This document shows positions 21,121 through 30,800 of a stretch of DNA of 64,000 bases, piece by piece (position 1 is the first letter of the stretch; every line of letters begins with the position of its first letter). The DNA is taken from positions 2,046,001 through 2,110,000 of the forward strand of contig SMLU01000001.1 in the NCBI GenBank assembly GCA_007859745.1. Direction: 5' to 3'. The notes below the pieces were generated by a model. It saw only the letters and a program-made list of their open reading frames with translations. It was not told the DNA's origin and searched no databases. Made by a program: the position numbers and the translations under genes. This DNA comes from Phycisphaerae bacterium RAS1 (GTDB lineage: Bacteria; Planctomycetota; Phycisphaerae; UBA1845; Fen-1342).

Positions 21121-22005
21121 ATGCTCAACCGCTGGATCGGAATTCTCTCCGTCGCCGCCATGCTGTTCGCCAACGCCGCGCTGTTCACCCACGAAATCCT
21201 GCCCGAGTGGTTCTCCGGCGATCCGCCCGCCAATCCCAATCTGCAACTCGGACCGGACCAGCAGCGCCGCGTGCAAGTCGGCATCTTCGACAAGACCGGC
21301 CGAAACGTCGGCCGAAGCTGGACCACCGCCGGCCGCGCCGCCGCACTGACCGACGTCACCGTGCGGACGTTTCTCGACGTGCTGGCGCTGCCCGGCGGGC
21401 TGCGCACGCCCCAGGCACTCATTGAGATAAGCCTTCAATACCAGAATTCAGCCGGCGTCGTCGACGAGCTGCAGCTCGACGTGCTCGGACTCGGGATCCC
21501 CATTTCGCTGCACGGCGAAAGCATCCCGCCGGGGGAGTTCCCCTGCCGCTGGCGAATCGGCGACGAGCAGGGCACACTCTACCTCAGGGCTGACGCAACG
21601 CGGGCGCTCGGCGACGTGATCCGCCCGTTCGACGAGCTGCCCAATCTCTACGTCGGACGCACGTGGCGGCTGCGCCTCGTCAACCCGCTCTCTCAGTTGA
21701 CGCCCGGACTGACGGCCGACGCGCTGGCGGTCGAGTCCGTGCTGGTGAGGGTGCGGGGCCTCGAGCGGATCGAGCATGACGGGCGGTCGGTCGAGGCGTT
21801 CCGCGTCGAGGCGCCCGGGGCCGTGGCGTGGGTTCTGCCGGAGGGCCGCGTGGTGCGACAAGTCGTCCAGTTGCCCATCCTGGGCGAACTGACGCTGCGG
21901 GCCGAGGATTTCGACGAGGATGAAATGAACCGCGTCGCGGCGCGATTCGACCGCTCGACCGTGCACCGCGACAAGCCCGACAGCGTAAGATGGGGCGGAG
22001 ACTGA
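21121..22005 (+). CDS. Membrane-anchored hypothetical protein
   Basis: A 294-residue protein with one N-terminal membrane segment (residues 5-23, IGILSVAAMLFANAALF) and a large, probably periplasmic, beta-rich domain. VGIFDKTGRNVGRSWTT, several acidic loops and a C-terminal part with repeated VxVRGLxRIxxxGR-like strands are seen. It resembles no family I can name. The ABC ATPase follows 182 bases downstream in the same direction, so it could be the secreted partner of that transporter; this is an inference. Confidence 0.6.
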   Translation: MLNRWIGILSVAAMLFANAALFTHEILPEWFSGDPPANPNLQLGPDQQRRVQVGIFDKTGRNVGRSWTTAGRAAALTDVTVRTFLDVLALPGGLRTPQALIEISLQYQNSAGVVDELQLDVLGLGIPISLHGESIPPGEFPCRWRIGDEQGTLYLRADATRALGDVIRPFDELPNLYVGRTWRLRLVNPLSQLTPGLTADALAVESVLVRVRGLERIEHDGRSVEAFRVEAPGAVAWVLPEGRVVRQVVQLPILGELTLRAEDFDEDEMNRVAARFDRSTVHRDKPDSVRWGGD

Positions 22006-22015
22006 TTCTCGGGTC

Positions 22016-22170
22016 AGGTGGAGCGGGCGTCTGACCGCCGGGCCCGGGAGTGCGGCAGTCTGGGCCCGAGAGCGTCTTCGGGTGGAACGGGCATCTCCCC
22101 CCGTTCCTTCAGACCGCGGGGACGGGCGAGACGCCCGTCCCACCCAGGACCGAGACGCCCGCCCCACCCA
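22016..22170. repeat. Cluster of palindromic repeats upstream of the ABC ATPase
   Basis: Several copies of the GGGCGTCTCGCCC-type unit in both orientations, some degraded (GGAGCGGGCGTCTGACCGCC, GGAACGGGCATCTCCCCCCG, GGGACGGGCGAGACGCCCGT). The last units run directly into the 5' end of the ATPase gene and inflate its open reading frame. Confidence 0.75.
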
Positions 22171-22187
22171 GGACCGGAGCAGCCTGC

Positions 22188-22988
<801 letters not shown>

Positions 22989-23044
22989 GTCTGTCGAAGA
23001 CCGAATCGAAAACACCGCGCGCAAACTCGCATGAGCGGGTCGGG

Positions 23045-23173
23045 GATCCAGACGCCGCGGAGGCCGGCTACCGCGCGGGCTACGATGGCGCGTCGCACTT
23101 TAGCCGTGAATACAAGCGGCACTTTGGCGAACCCCCCGTGCGCGATGTCGAACGACGGCGCGAGCTGGCATGA
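23045..23173 (+). pseudogene. C-terminal remnant of an AraC-family regulator
   Basis: In the frame ending at TGA 23171-23173 the translation contains [20 protein letters not shown] and [16 protein letters not shown]. This is the second helix-turn-helix of AraC-type regulators (GYxSxSxFSREYKRxFGxxPxxDV). No start or N-terminal domain is present; about 40 residues remain. It lies next to the tRNA-Gly fragment, consistent with loss of the rest when a mobile element inserted or excised. Confidence 0.7.
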
Positions 23174-23195
23174 GGCATGACGCCTTGGTTAATAC

Positions 23196-23237
23196 AGCGG
23201 GCGATGGGATTCGAACCCACGACGTCCAGCTTGGAAG
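23196..23237 (-). other. 3' half of a tRNA-Gly(TCC) gene; candidate attachment site
   Basis: On the minus strand the sequence reads an anticodon loop CTTCCAA, a 3' anticodon stem, the T-arm GTGGGTTCGAATCCCAT and the acceptor end CGCCCGCT. The 5' half is missing: the bases before the loop do not pair with GCTGG and there is no D-arm. A tRNA 3' fragment of this kind is the usual trace of site-specific integration at a tRNA gene. Its orientation predicts the element lies to the right (higher coordinates), with the intact tRNA-Gly at the far end. Confidence 0.75.
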
Positions 23238-23669
23238 AATCCCTTGGATTCCGTGGCGGGATTCCCGAAAGTCCTTATCCTTCAGCAGATTAGCAACCTG
23301 ACCGGCGCTTCGCAAGGCCTCGCACGGCATCGCGTTTTTTCGCGTGGAAACGCGGTATCGAAAGCTAGAAACGGTATGAAACCGGTAGAAGATTCTGGGG
23401 CGGGGTTGCGGCTTCCCGCTACCCCCTATCCCGTCGTGCCCGTGGCATTTCGTAGATCATCCGCACGCAAAGCGAGCTGAGCGATTCTGCGCTCCCGTAT
23501 CGATCACAGTCATGGCGTCACCATGCAGAGCGCGCCGGTCTGAATAGGTGTGTTCCATCGAAGCCGATTTTATTGGACAATTCATGCCCCTGTCGAGGGA
23601 AAAGTGTTCCTCTATTCTGCGCCCCGCGATATCACGGCGTTAAATCAGAAAAGAACCCAGGCGTGCTGC
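23238..23669. other. Non-coding left end of the integrated element
   Basis: No convincing gene or RNA is seen in this 430-base stretch. A short open frame on the minus strand runs through the tRNA fragment and shows no family resemblance. No integrase or excisionase is encoded here, although this is where one would often lie. Confidence 0.4.
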
Positions 23670-23694
23670 CCCCGGCGGGTGCGAGCCGCCGGGG
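23670..23694 (-). terminator. Hairpin terminator after ardC
   Basis: A 9-bp perfect stem (CCCCGGCGG at 23670-23678, CCGCCGGGG at 23686-23694) with a 7-base loop. On the minus strand it follows the ardC stop by about 12 bases and is followed by a T-rich stretch (GGGTTCTTTTCTG). Confidence 0.65.
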
Positions 23695-23706
23695 ATTAGC
23701 GACGGA

Positions 23707-24531
23707 TCAGGCGGCGTGCGCCTGCTCCTCGGGCGCGTGGAGCGCCGCGATGATGTCGGCGGCGGTGTGCTGGATGCGGTCCAGCGACGCGGCCAGCGTG
23801 TCGGTCTTGCCGTCGTAGAGCTGAATGTAGTCGCGGGCAGCGGCGCCGGCGTCCAGGCCCACGGCCTGGGCGACGACGAACGCGACGGCCTCGGCTTCGG
23901 TCTCGCGGACGGTCTTGCTGGCCGGGCGGTCCTCGCCGCGATGCAGAAGCTCGTGCGCCAGTTCGTGCGCGATCACCGCGAATTCCTCGGCGGCAGGCAG
24001 ACCCGGCCGGATGCTGATGCGGCCGCCGCGTGACAGGCCAAGGGCGCTGCCGAGACCGATCTCGTAGTCGAGCGAAATACCGCGCGAGGCGACGACCGTC
24101 TTGATTCGGTCGAGGTGCTGGCCGGGATCGCCGTTGATGCCGGCCGGCTCGGGCAGCGGCTGGCCGTCGGTCTGCGACACGTCGAAGACGTACACGCCGC
24201 GGAAGCGCAGCACGGAGTCGTCGCGTTCGGCGGATTCGCCCGCGGCAGGCATGGCGTCGCGCTTGCGAAAGACCATCGGCGCGATGATGACGATGCCCTT
24301 CTCGCCCTGGCGGACGTAGCGGCCGACCTGCTTCCAGGTGTTGAAGCCGGCGACGTGCGTCGCGTCGGGCTTCTGCGACATGATCAGCATGACGTTTCCG
24401 AAGCTGTACTTGTGGAACTTCGCCAGCATCGAGAGGTAGCGGGTGAGTTCTTCGCTCTTGCCGGCGGCGAGCGCTTCGGCGAGTTGTTCGAGGGCCTGGT
24501 CGGCGACTTTCTTGGCTTGTTCGGCTTTCAT
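23707..24531 (-). CDS. ardC: ArdC-like antirestriction protein (ssDNA-binding domain plus zincin)
   Basis: A 274-residue protein; ATG 24531 follows AGGAGCAAAATC. The N-terminal domain (KYSFGNVMLIMSQKPDATHV, FNTWKQVGRYVRQGEKGI) is the DUF1738/ArdC single-strand DNA-binding region. The C-terminal metallopeptidase-like domain has HELAHELLH. In conjugative plasmids ArdC protects incoming DNA from restriction. It lies at the left end of the integrated element, upstream in transcription of nothing else, and ends at a strong terminator. Confidence 0.88.
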   Translation of the reverse strand: MKAEQAKKVADQALEQLAEALAAGKSEELTRYLSMLAKFHKYSFGNVMLIMSQKPDATHVAGFNTWKQVGRYVRQGEKGIVIIAPMVFRKRDAMPAAGESAERDDSVLRFRGVYVFDVSQTDGQPLPEPAGINGDPGQHLDRIKTVVASRGISLDYEIGLGSALGLSRGGRISIRPGLPAAEEFAVIAHELAHELLHRGEDRPASKTVRETEAEAVAFVVAQAVGLDAGAAARDYIQLYDGKTDTLAASLDRIQHTAADIIAALHAPEEQAHAA

Positions 24532-25020
24532 GATTTTGCTCCTTGTCGGGACCCGCGACGTGCGGTCCCTTCGCAAGGCACGAGGGACCCCGGCGGGGGT
24601 GAAAAGGGAGCGAGCGGCGGCAAGGCCGGCAGAACGCCGGAGAGTCCCGCGAAGCGGAGCAGGACGAATGACGGACCGGACCGGAAGGGCGCGAAGCGGG
24701 TCCGGCGTGAGGCGTGCAGACTTGATGGCGGGAAGCGAAGCGGTGCCGGCTGGACGCCGCGATTGAAAGCCGGCCATGCGGAAGTGCCGGCAGCCAAGAA
24801 CAAGGCTCATGCACGGGCCGGTTCGCTCGCCACGCAGCTGACAAGGCCGAAAGCCCGTATCACCGTTCGGATTCGCTGCAGCTCCCTTGCAGAACAGCGC
24901 ATCGTGCGTTACCTGTACAATGAAGGGACGCCGCAGTCGGTGGCGTACGGCGTGATCTAGGGCGCCGGTGGCTGTCAGCCAGCCGAACGCACACAATACT
25001 GCCGTCTGAAAGAGTGCCGT
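24532..25020. other. 489-base spacer between ardC and the kinase gene
   Basis: A divergent spacer with no supportable gene. A long plus-strand open frame covers it but is the GC-rich shadow of ardC extended into non-coding DNA. Composition drops from GC-rich to more balanced near 24900, at the border with the kinase/HD module. Confidence 0.4.
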
Positions 25021-26400
25021 GTGAGCAAGAAATCGTCACCGCGGGAAAAACCACCAGCCGAAGCAGCCTTCTCATCCGGCGCACATGCACTTTCAGCACT
25101 AGGCAAGCCATGCGAGGATGTTGTTCGCGAACTCCTTGTTCCCGCGACCAACCAGCCGTTGTTTTCGCCAGCACAGGATTCGCAACTCCAGCACTTGGCA
25201 CAGGCTCTTAACTTGTGGACAGATGAACAAGAAAGGGCGACTGTAATTAGGCACTATCTAGCTGCTGCAGCGGGAGGTCGCGTATTAGATACCAACACCG
25301 TTGCCCGATGGATTCGCGCGCATATCAATGACGCTTTTGCCGTTTGCGACTGCATGAACGTCGATCCGCCAGCGGAAGTGACGATCGTTCGGATGCTATC
25401 CCGCGCCGGGAGTCAAAAGATTGTCTTCCTGGCGAATTGGAATCTGACACAAAGGCAAGTAGTACTAAAGCGACTGTCTGGCCCTCCTGAAACTCGAGCC
25501 GCACGCATACAGCGCGAGATTCAGGCACATCCCTTGTCATGGGTACACGACAACATCATTGAAACCCATTTTCTTCGTAATCCGAAAGACGAGGTATTCC
25601 TACTCGAGGAGTACCTTCCAGACGTACTTCGTGATGATTATCCAGCACAGGGAATCCTCGAAGGCGCAAATCTGTTTTATGATATTTGCAATGCCTTGAC
25701 TTTCTTACATGAGCAAGCAGGCTTGGTACATGGCGATGTAAAACCCGACAATATTGGGAAGCGCGGCACGACGTATATTCTCTTGGATTTTGGAATCTGC
25801 CGACCGAAAGATGACTTTTCGATTGACACAACGGCAACGGGAAGCCTCCGGACACGCGCGCCAGAATTGTTAACAATGGACGCTTACGCTGCGCCAGAAA
25901 AGGCCGACGTATGGGCAATAGGCGCGACGATTTTTAACTATTTTGCTGGACGGTTTCCTCTCATCGAGAGAAGCGAGCGAATTCCTCGTGTAAGCAATCC
26001 CACAGATAGATCGTCATTCGAGCAAGCACTGGCTGACCGAGTGCGAACTCGCTGGGACGAACTTGTTGATTTATCGCTTGTGCCTGAGGCAATGCGCCCC
26101 CCACTTCGCCGCGCACTTGTGCGAGATCACGAGGCACGTCCCACTGCGAGAGAACTGACGGCTGAGATTGAGCATGAATTACCTGCATACTTGCGCAAGT
26201 ACAGCGAGTCAGGGCGGTTCTCTCCAATAGAGCAACTTCGACAGCTTTCTTCGCACCTCCCCGGCAAAGATACCCTCAAACTTCTTCCGCCAGGAGATCT
26301 TCAGTCGCTTCGGTCGCTTTTGCAGACGATCGAAAGCGCCCGTAGCCTCCCGACAGAGTGCAATGCTGAGATTACTTCGATTAGAGAGCGTATTGGGTGA
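25021..26400 (+). CDS. Ser/Thr protein kinase-like protein of a kinase/HD pair
   Basis: A 459-residue protein, GTG start. Residues 1-120 are of unknown fold. The kinase domain (about 125-385) has the essential residues: VVLK with Lys150, HGDVKPDN (Asp239, Lys241), DFG at 256-258, and an APE-like site. There is no membrane helix or PASTA-type sensor, so it acts in the cytoplasm. The next gene begins 3 bases after its stop. Base composition is clearly lower in GC than the neighbouring plasmid backbone, indicating separately acquired cargo. It may regulate or trigger the HD enzyme in defence against phage; this is an inference. Confidence 0.8.
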   Translation: MSKKSSPREKPPAEAAFSSGAHALSALGKPCEDVVRELLVPATNQPLFSPAQDSQLQHLAQALNLWTDEQERATVIRHYLAAAAGGRVLDTNTVARWIRAHINDAFAVCDCMNVDPPAEVTIVRMLSRAGSQKIVFLANWNLTQRQVVLKRLSGPPETRAARIQREIQAHPLSWVHDNIIETHFLRNPKDEVFLLEEYLPDVLRDDYPAQGILEGANLFYDICNALTFLHEQAGLVHGDVKPDNIGKRGTTYILLDFGICRPKDDFSIDTTATGSLRTRAPELLTMDAYAAPEKADVWAIGATIFNYFAGRFPLIERSERIPRVSNPTDRSSFEQALADRVRTRWDELVDLSLVPEAMRPPLRRALVRDHEARPTARELTAEIEHELPAYLRKYSESGRFSPIEQLRQLSSHLPGKDTLKLLPPGDLQSLRSLLQTIESARSLPTECNAEITSIRERIG

Positions 26401-26403
26401 AAA

Positions 26404-27804
26404 GTGCCACGTGGTCGCGTTCAGCGAGTTCAGGACTCTGTTCACGGGCTCATGGAGTTCCAGGGGATGGAGTGCGTAGTCTTGGATGTGCTTCGCACGC
26501 CTGAACTACAACGATTGAGACGAGTTAGACAGTTAGGTCTCGCCCATTTCGTCTTCCCTGGAGCCGAGCATTCGCGACTCGTTCACTCACTGGGATCAGC
26601 ACATCTTGCAATACGATTTGCAAAGCAACTATCTGCTGTTGGGGAGGACCAGTACATCCGGGCATTGCTTCCAGGCGACACGGCGATCCGAGACGTGGCC
26701 GTCGCTGCATTGTGCCACGACCTTGGTCATGGTCCACTCTCGCATGCATTTGAAAAGGAAGTCGTTGGAAGAGACTTCAATCGCGAGGCGTGGATAACCA
26801 CACTAGGTATCTCAGCGGAGCGCGAATTAATATCCGGCGCGAAGTGGCATGAAATGGTTGGACACGCACTTCTCGCATGGGAGGACGGACAGCTACATAA
26901 ACTCCTTGAGGAACGAGAACGCGGCCTGAGCCTCAGAATTCGCCATCTTCTCCGGGGTAAGTATCACCCCTACTACCTAGGTTCGCTGCTCCGTGGCGAG
27001 GTCGATGTCGATCGAGCGGACTTCATTCGAAGAGACGCGCACCAAACGGGTGTCGCCTATGGTCGTTATGATCTCGACTGGCTGATTTCCACATGCGGAA
27101 TTGGCGTTGACTCTAGCAACAAGTTAGTGGTGGGGTTTGACGAACGCAAGTCAATTCGTGTTGTCGAGCAATTCTTGATCGCCCGGCGTGCGCTGTACGA
27201 AACCGTGTACTATCACAAAACAGTACATTGTATTGAAGGAATGGTGGCACTGTTTCTCAGACGGCTCCGTGATGTCGTGCGTGCGGGTAGCGATCTTGGA
27301 AATGATCGGTTTGTAGCACCGTATGTGGCGGTCGCCGCTGGCGAGGCAGTGAGCCAAAAGGACTTGTTGGTGCTCGATGATTTTTCTTTGTGGGTGCTCA
27401 TCGATAGTGTCGCAAACGATCAACGAGCGGACGATACACTTCGCGATCTTGGGCGCCGAATTATCGCTCGCGATTTGTTCAAGCAGGTCTCTTGCGACGA
27501 TAGACGGTTGGCGGAGTTCCTCAAACGACCGACCTGGCAAAGCGAAGTATTGGAGGTAGTTCAACGTTTTTGTCCAGGGCCTCCCGAATATTACTTGGTT
27601 TATGATCCTATCGAAATTCGGTTCTTCGCAGAGGATCGCTCCGAGTGGGGCCATTTTCTTGACAGTGATCGACGGGCCAGCCCCTTTCGGGATCACCCGA
27701 GTCTTCATGCATACTCACCTAGACCCGAGGGTTGGGCTCGCCTATTTACGTTAAAAGAGGCGACGGAGGATGTCAGCAAGATGATTGCGGGAGATTGGCG
27801 ATAG
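26404..27804 (+). CDS. HD-domain dNTPase-like phosphohydrolase (SAMHD1/YwfO type)
   Basis: A 466-residue protein, GTG start 3 bases after the kinase stop. The N-terminus DSVHGLMEF, then HSLGSAHLA, CHDLGHGPLSHAFE (His105-Asp106 metal site) and DVDRADFIRRDAHQTGVAYG follow the motif order of SAMHD1-like nucleotide triphosphohydrolases. In that family the enzyme cleaves dNTPs or related nucleotides, and dNTP depletion is an established antiviral strategy. The lower GC content matches the kinase gene. Together they look like a two-gene operon inserted between ardC and the methylase-helicase. Confidence 0.82.
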   Translation: MPRGRVQRVQDSVHGLMEFQGMECVVLDVLRTPELQRLRRVRQLGLAHFVFPGAEHSRLVHSLGSAHLAIRFAKQLSAVGEDQYIRALLPGDTAIRDVAVAALCHDLGHGPLSHAFEKEVVGRDFNREAWITTLGISAERELISGAKWHEMVGHALLAWEDGQLHKLLEERERGLSLRIRHLLRGKYHPYYLGSLLRGEVDVDRADFIRRDAHQTGVAYGRYDLDWLISTCGIGVDSSNKLVVGFDERKSIRVVEQFLIARRALYETVYYHKTVHCIEGMVALFLRRLRDVVRAGSDLGNDRFVAPYVAVAAGEAVSQKDLLVLDDFSLWVLIDSVANDQRADDTLRDLGRRIIARDLFKQVSCDDRRLAEFLKRPTWQSEVLEVVQRFCPGPPEYYLVYDPIEIRFFAEDRSEWGHFLDSDRRASPFRDHPSLHAYSPRPEGWARLFTLKEATEDVSKMIAGDWR

Positions 27805-27826
27805 CGTAGAAAGGCGGCACCAATCC

Positions 27827-30800
27827 TCACAATCCCATCGCGGGGGAATGTGCCCTAGGTGTTGTTGGCAAGCTCGGTAGGGTGACAAGTGCTTCATTGT
27901 TGGCCGTCACGGATGCATCCGTTGCTAGCTGGCGACGAATGCGGGCCGTGACAGGTTCCTCGGCGTCGATTCGGCGGGTGGTGATGCGTTCGGGGGCGGC
28001 GTCAATGGTGTGCGCGGCCTTCAGCGCCTTGACACGGTCGGCCAGTTCGGCGGTCGAAGGAGGCGGTTCGTTGGCGGGATCGGGTGATTCGTCGCCGCTG
28101 GCGTTCGACGGAATGCCGGCGAGGCTTGTCTTGAGCCGATCACGAAGTTGCGTCAGTTCGGCCTGGTAAGTTTCGTGCGTGAACGACTTGCCGATGCGGG
28201 CCTGGTAGTCGCGGAGTTGCGACTCGGCGATGGATTGGTCCTGCTTCACCCCGGCAATCTCGTTGCCGTAGGCGTTGCACAACCGCTCCAGGGCGTTGAG
28301 CACGGCGCGCGGGCCGTGGCTGCCGCGAATCAGCCGCTCGTAGCGCGTCGTCGCGCCCTCGACGTACACGTCGGGCGGGAAATCTCGATGCAGCACGAGA
28401 CCGAAGCGCAGGCCGCGATACACGCCGAGCGCGGCGCGCTGCTCCTGCCGCACGTCGCGCGGCAGCTTGTCTAGTTGAGCGCCTAGCACCGCGATGGCTT
28501 CGTCCTTTGCATACTCGCGACCGTTGAGCGTGACCGGGTCAAGGGCGTGCGCGACGACGGTCGATTGATCGGCGGTGAGATTCGACAGGCGGTCGTTGAG
28601 CCGGGCGATTTTCTCGGGCAAGTCCCGCACGTTGCGGCGGGCGACGTACTGCTCATCGACGTGGTTCTTCTTGAGCAATGCCAGCCGCTGCAATTCGGCG
28701 TCGGCTTCGGCAAGCGTCAGCACGGCTGGATTGCCTGAGGCAATGGCCTTGACCTCGGCGTAGGACAATTCCTGACCGCCGACATCCTCGGCGCGGCGGG
28801 AGGCATTGTGGCCCGTGATGACCTGGCCGATGAATCGGGCCTTCGTTTCAAGGGCCTGCCACATGTAGGCGTCGAAGGAGCCTTCGGTGACGTAACGATA
28901 GACAGCGACTTCCTCGTTGGAGTTGCCCTGGCGGAGGATGCGTCCCTCGCGCTGCTCGACCTCAGCCGGTTTCCACGGGGCATCAAGATGATGCAGAGCC
29001 ACGAGCCGCTGCTGCACATTTGTGCCCGTGCCCATCTTCTGCGTGCTGCCGATCAGCACGCGCACTGAGCCGTTGCGGACTTTCTCGAAGAGGGCCTGTT
29101 TCTTCACGTCGGAGTCGGCGTCGCCAATGGCGGCGATCTGCGCGCGAGGGACGCCGCGGGCAACCAACTTCTCGATTACGTCGTCGTAGGCCGAGTATCC
29201 CCACGGGGTCGGATGAACACCCATGTCGCAGAAGATCATCTGCGCGCCGCGCGTGGCGGCGGACTTCTCCCATGTAGCGGCGACGTTCTCCACCAGGCGG
29301 TTGACCTTTGAGCCGGGATCGTCGGGAGCGGAGGCGGAGAGCATCCGTCCGTCGAGCGCCAGCTTGCGGCCGTCGGTCGTGATGTTGAGTGCGTTGTCCT
29401 CGCGCGGGTCCACCTTCTCCGTCCGCAGCCGCTCGTAACGCGCGACGAGTCCGTCCTGAAGGGCGTGCTGCTCGGCCGACATGGGACAGGCGACGACGAT
29501 CGGTTTGCCGCTTTCCAGCCGCGGCCGCGGCAGGTTGAGCATGTCGGCCGTTTGCACGTCGGAGAAAGCACGGAACATCTGCTGCAATTCCGGGAGGTTG
29601 GTGAACTTGGCGAACCGGCTTCGCGGCCGCAGTGATGCGCCGTCCGGCGAGATTTCCATTGTGTCGATTACTTCGCCGAACGTGGCCGCCCAGGCGTCAA
29701 AGTGTTCCAGTCCCCGGCTCTTGAGCCCCGCCGGGTCAAGGAAGCGCTGCATCGTGTACATCTCGACCATCGTGTTCGATACCGGCGTGCCGGTGGCAAA
29801 GGTGACGCCGTGGCCGGGGTGCTGTTCGCCGAGATAGCTCGCCTTCATGTACACGTCGAAGGCGCGTTCGCTGCCGCCGGTCTGGATGCCGGCGACGCGC
29901 TCCATCTTGGTCGGCGTCTCCAGGTTCTTGAAGAAATGGGCCTCGTCGATGAAGCAATGATCGACGCCGAGTTCATCGAACACGAGACCGTCGTCCTTCT
30001 TTTCCTCAGCGAGCAGATCCTTCAAGCGTTCGACGCGGGCCGCCTTCTGCTTCTCGATCTGCTTGATGATGTTCCGGTTCGATCCCTTGGCGCCGGCGTG
30101 CTCGCGCAGCAGCTCGTCGTACTCGGCGATCTGCTCGACAAGGAATTTCTGCTGATAATCCCGCGACATGCCTATTCGCTCGAACGAGGAATGCGTCACG
30201 AGAATTCCGTCCCATTCACCGCTGGCGATTTTGGCGGTCAGCAGCTTGCGGCGGTCGCGGCGCAGGTCCTCCTTGCCGGCGACCAGCAGCCTGGCGTTGG
30301 GATAAAGCTGCATGAACTCGCGGGAGAATTGCTCCAGCAGGTGATTGGGCACGACGTACATCGGCTTCTTGATGAGACCGGCCTGCTTCATCTTCATGCC
30401 GGTCGCGGCCATCGTGTAGGTCTTGCCCGCGCCGACGGCGTGCGCCAGCAGCGTGTTACCGGAACTCATCCCCCGCCATATCGCGTCGGCCTGGTGCGGC
30501 CGCAGGTGGATCGTCTGGTTCATGCCGGGGAAGTCGAGGTGCGAGCCGTCGAACAGGCGCGGCCGAAGATTGTTGTAATTGTCGTTATAGACTCGCACGA
30601 GGCGTTCCGTCCGCTCCGGATCGGCGAATACCCAGGCGCGGAAACGCTCCTTGATGAGCTTCTGCTTCTCTCGGGCAGCCAGCGTCTCATTCTGGTTGAC
30701 GACACGCTCCTCCTTGTCGCCGTGGTCGATGATGTCGTAGATCACCGGCGATTTCATATTCAAGGCAAGTTCCAGCAGCCACGCGCCGTTGGCGCGGGCG

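Noticed and set aside
23196-23330. Intron-containing or complete tRNA on the minus strand
   Set aside because: Upstream sequence supplies no matching anticodon stem, D-arm or acceptor strand within a plausible distance; only the 3' half is present.
23100-23330. 76-codon minus-strand open frame across the tRNA fragment as an integrase remnant
   Set aside because: No integrase motif (R..HxxR..Y) is visible and the reading frame passes through tRNA sequence.
24861-24930. Promoter-like TTGCAG...TACAAT before the kinase gene
   Set aside because: The spacing of 23 bases is too long for a sigma-70 type promoter; no reliable call is possible by eye.
24115-24960. Plus-strand open frame across ardC and its upstream spacer
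   Set aside because: Overlaps ardC antisense, has low-complexity composition and no ribosome site.
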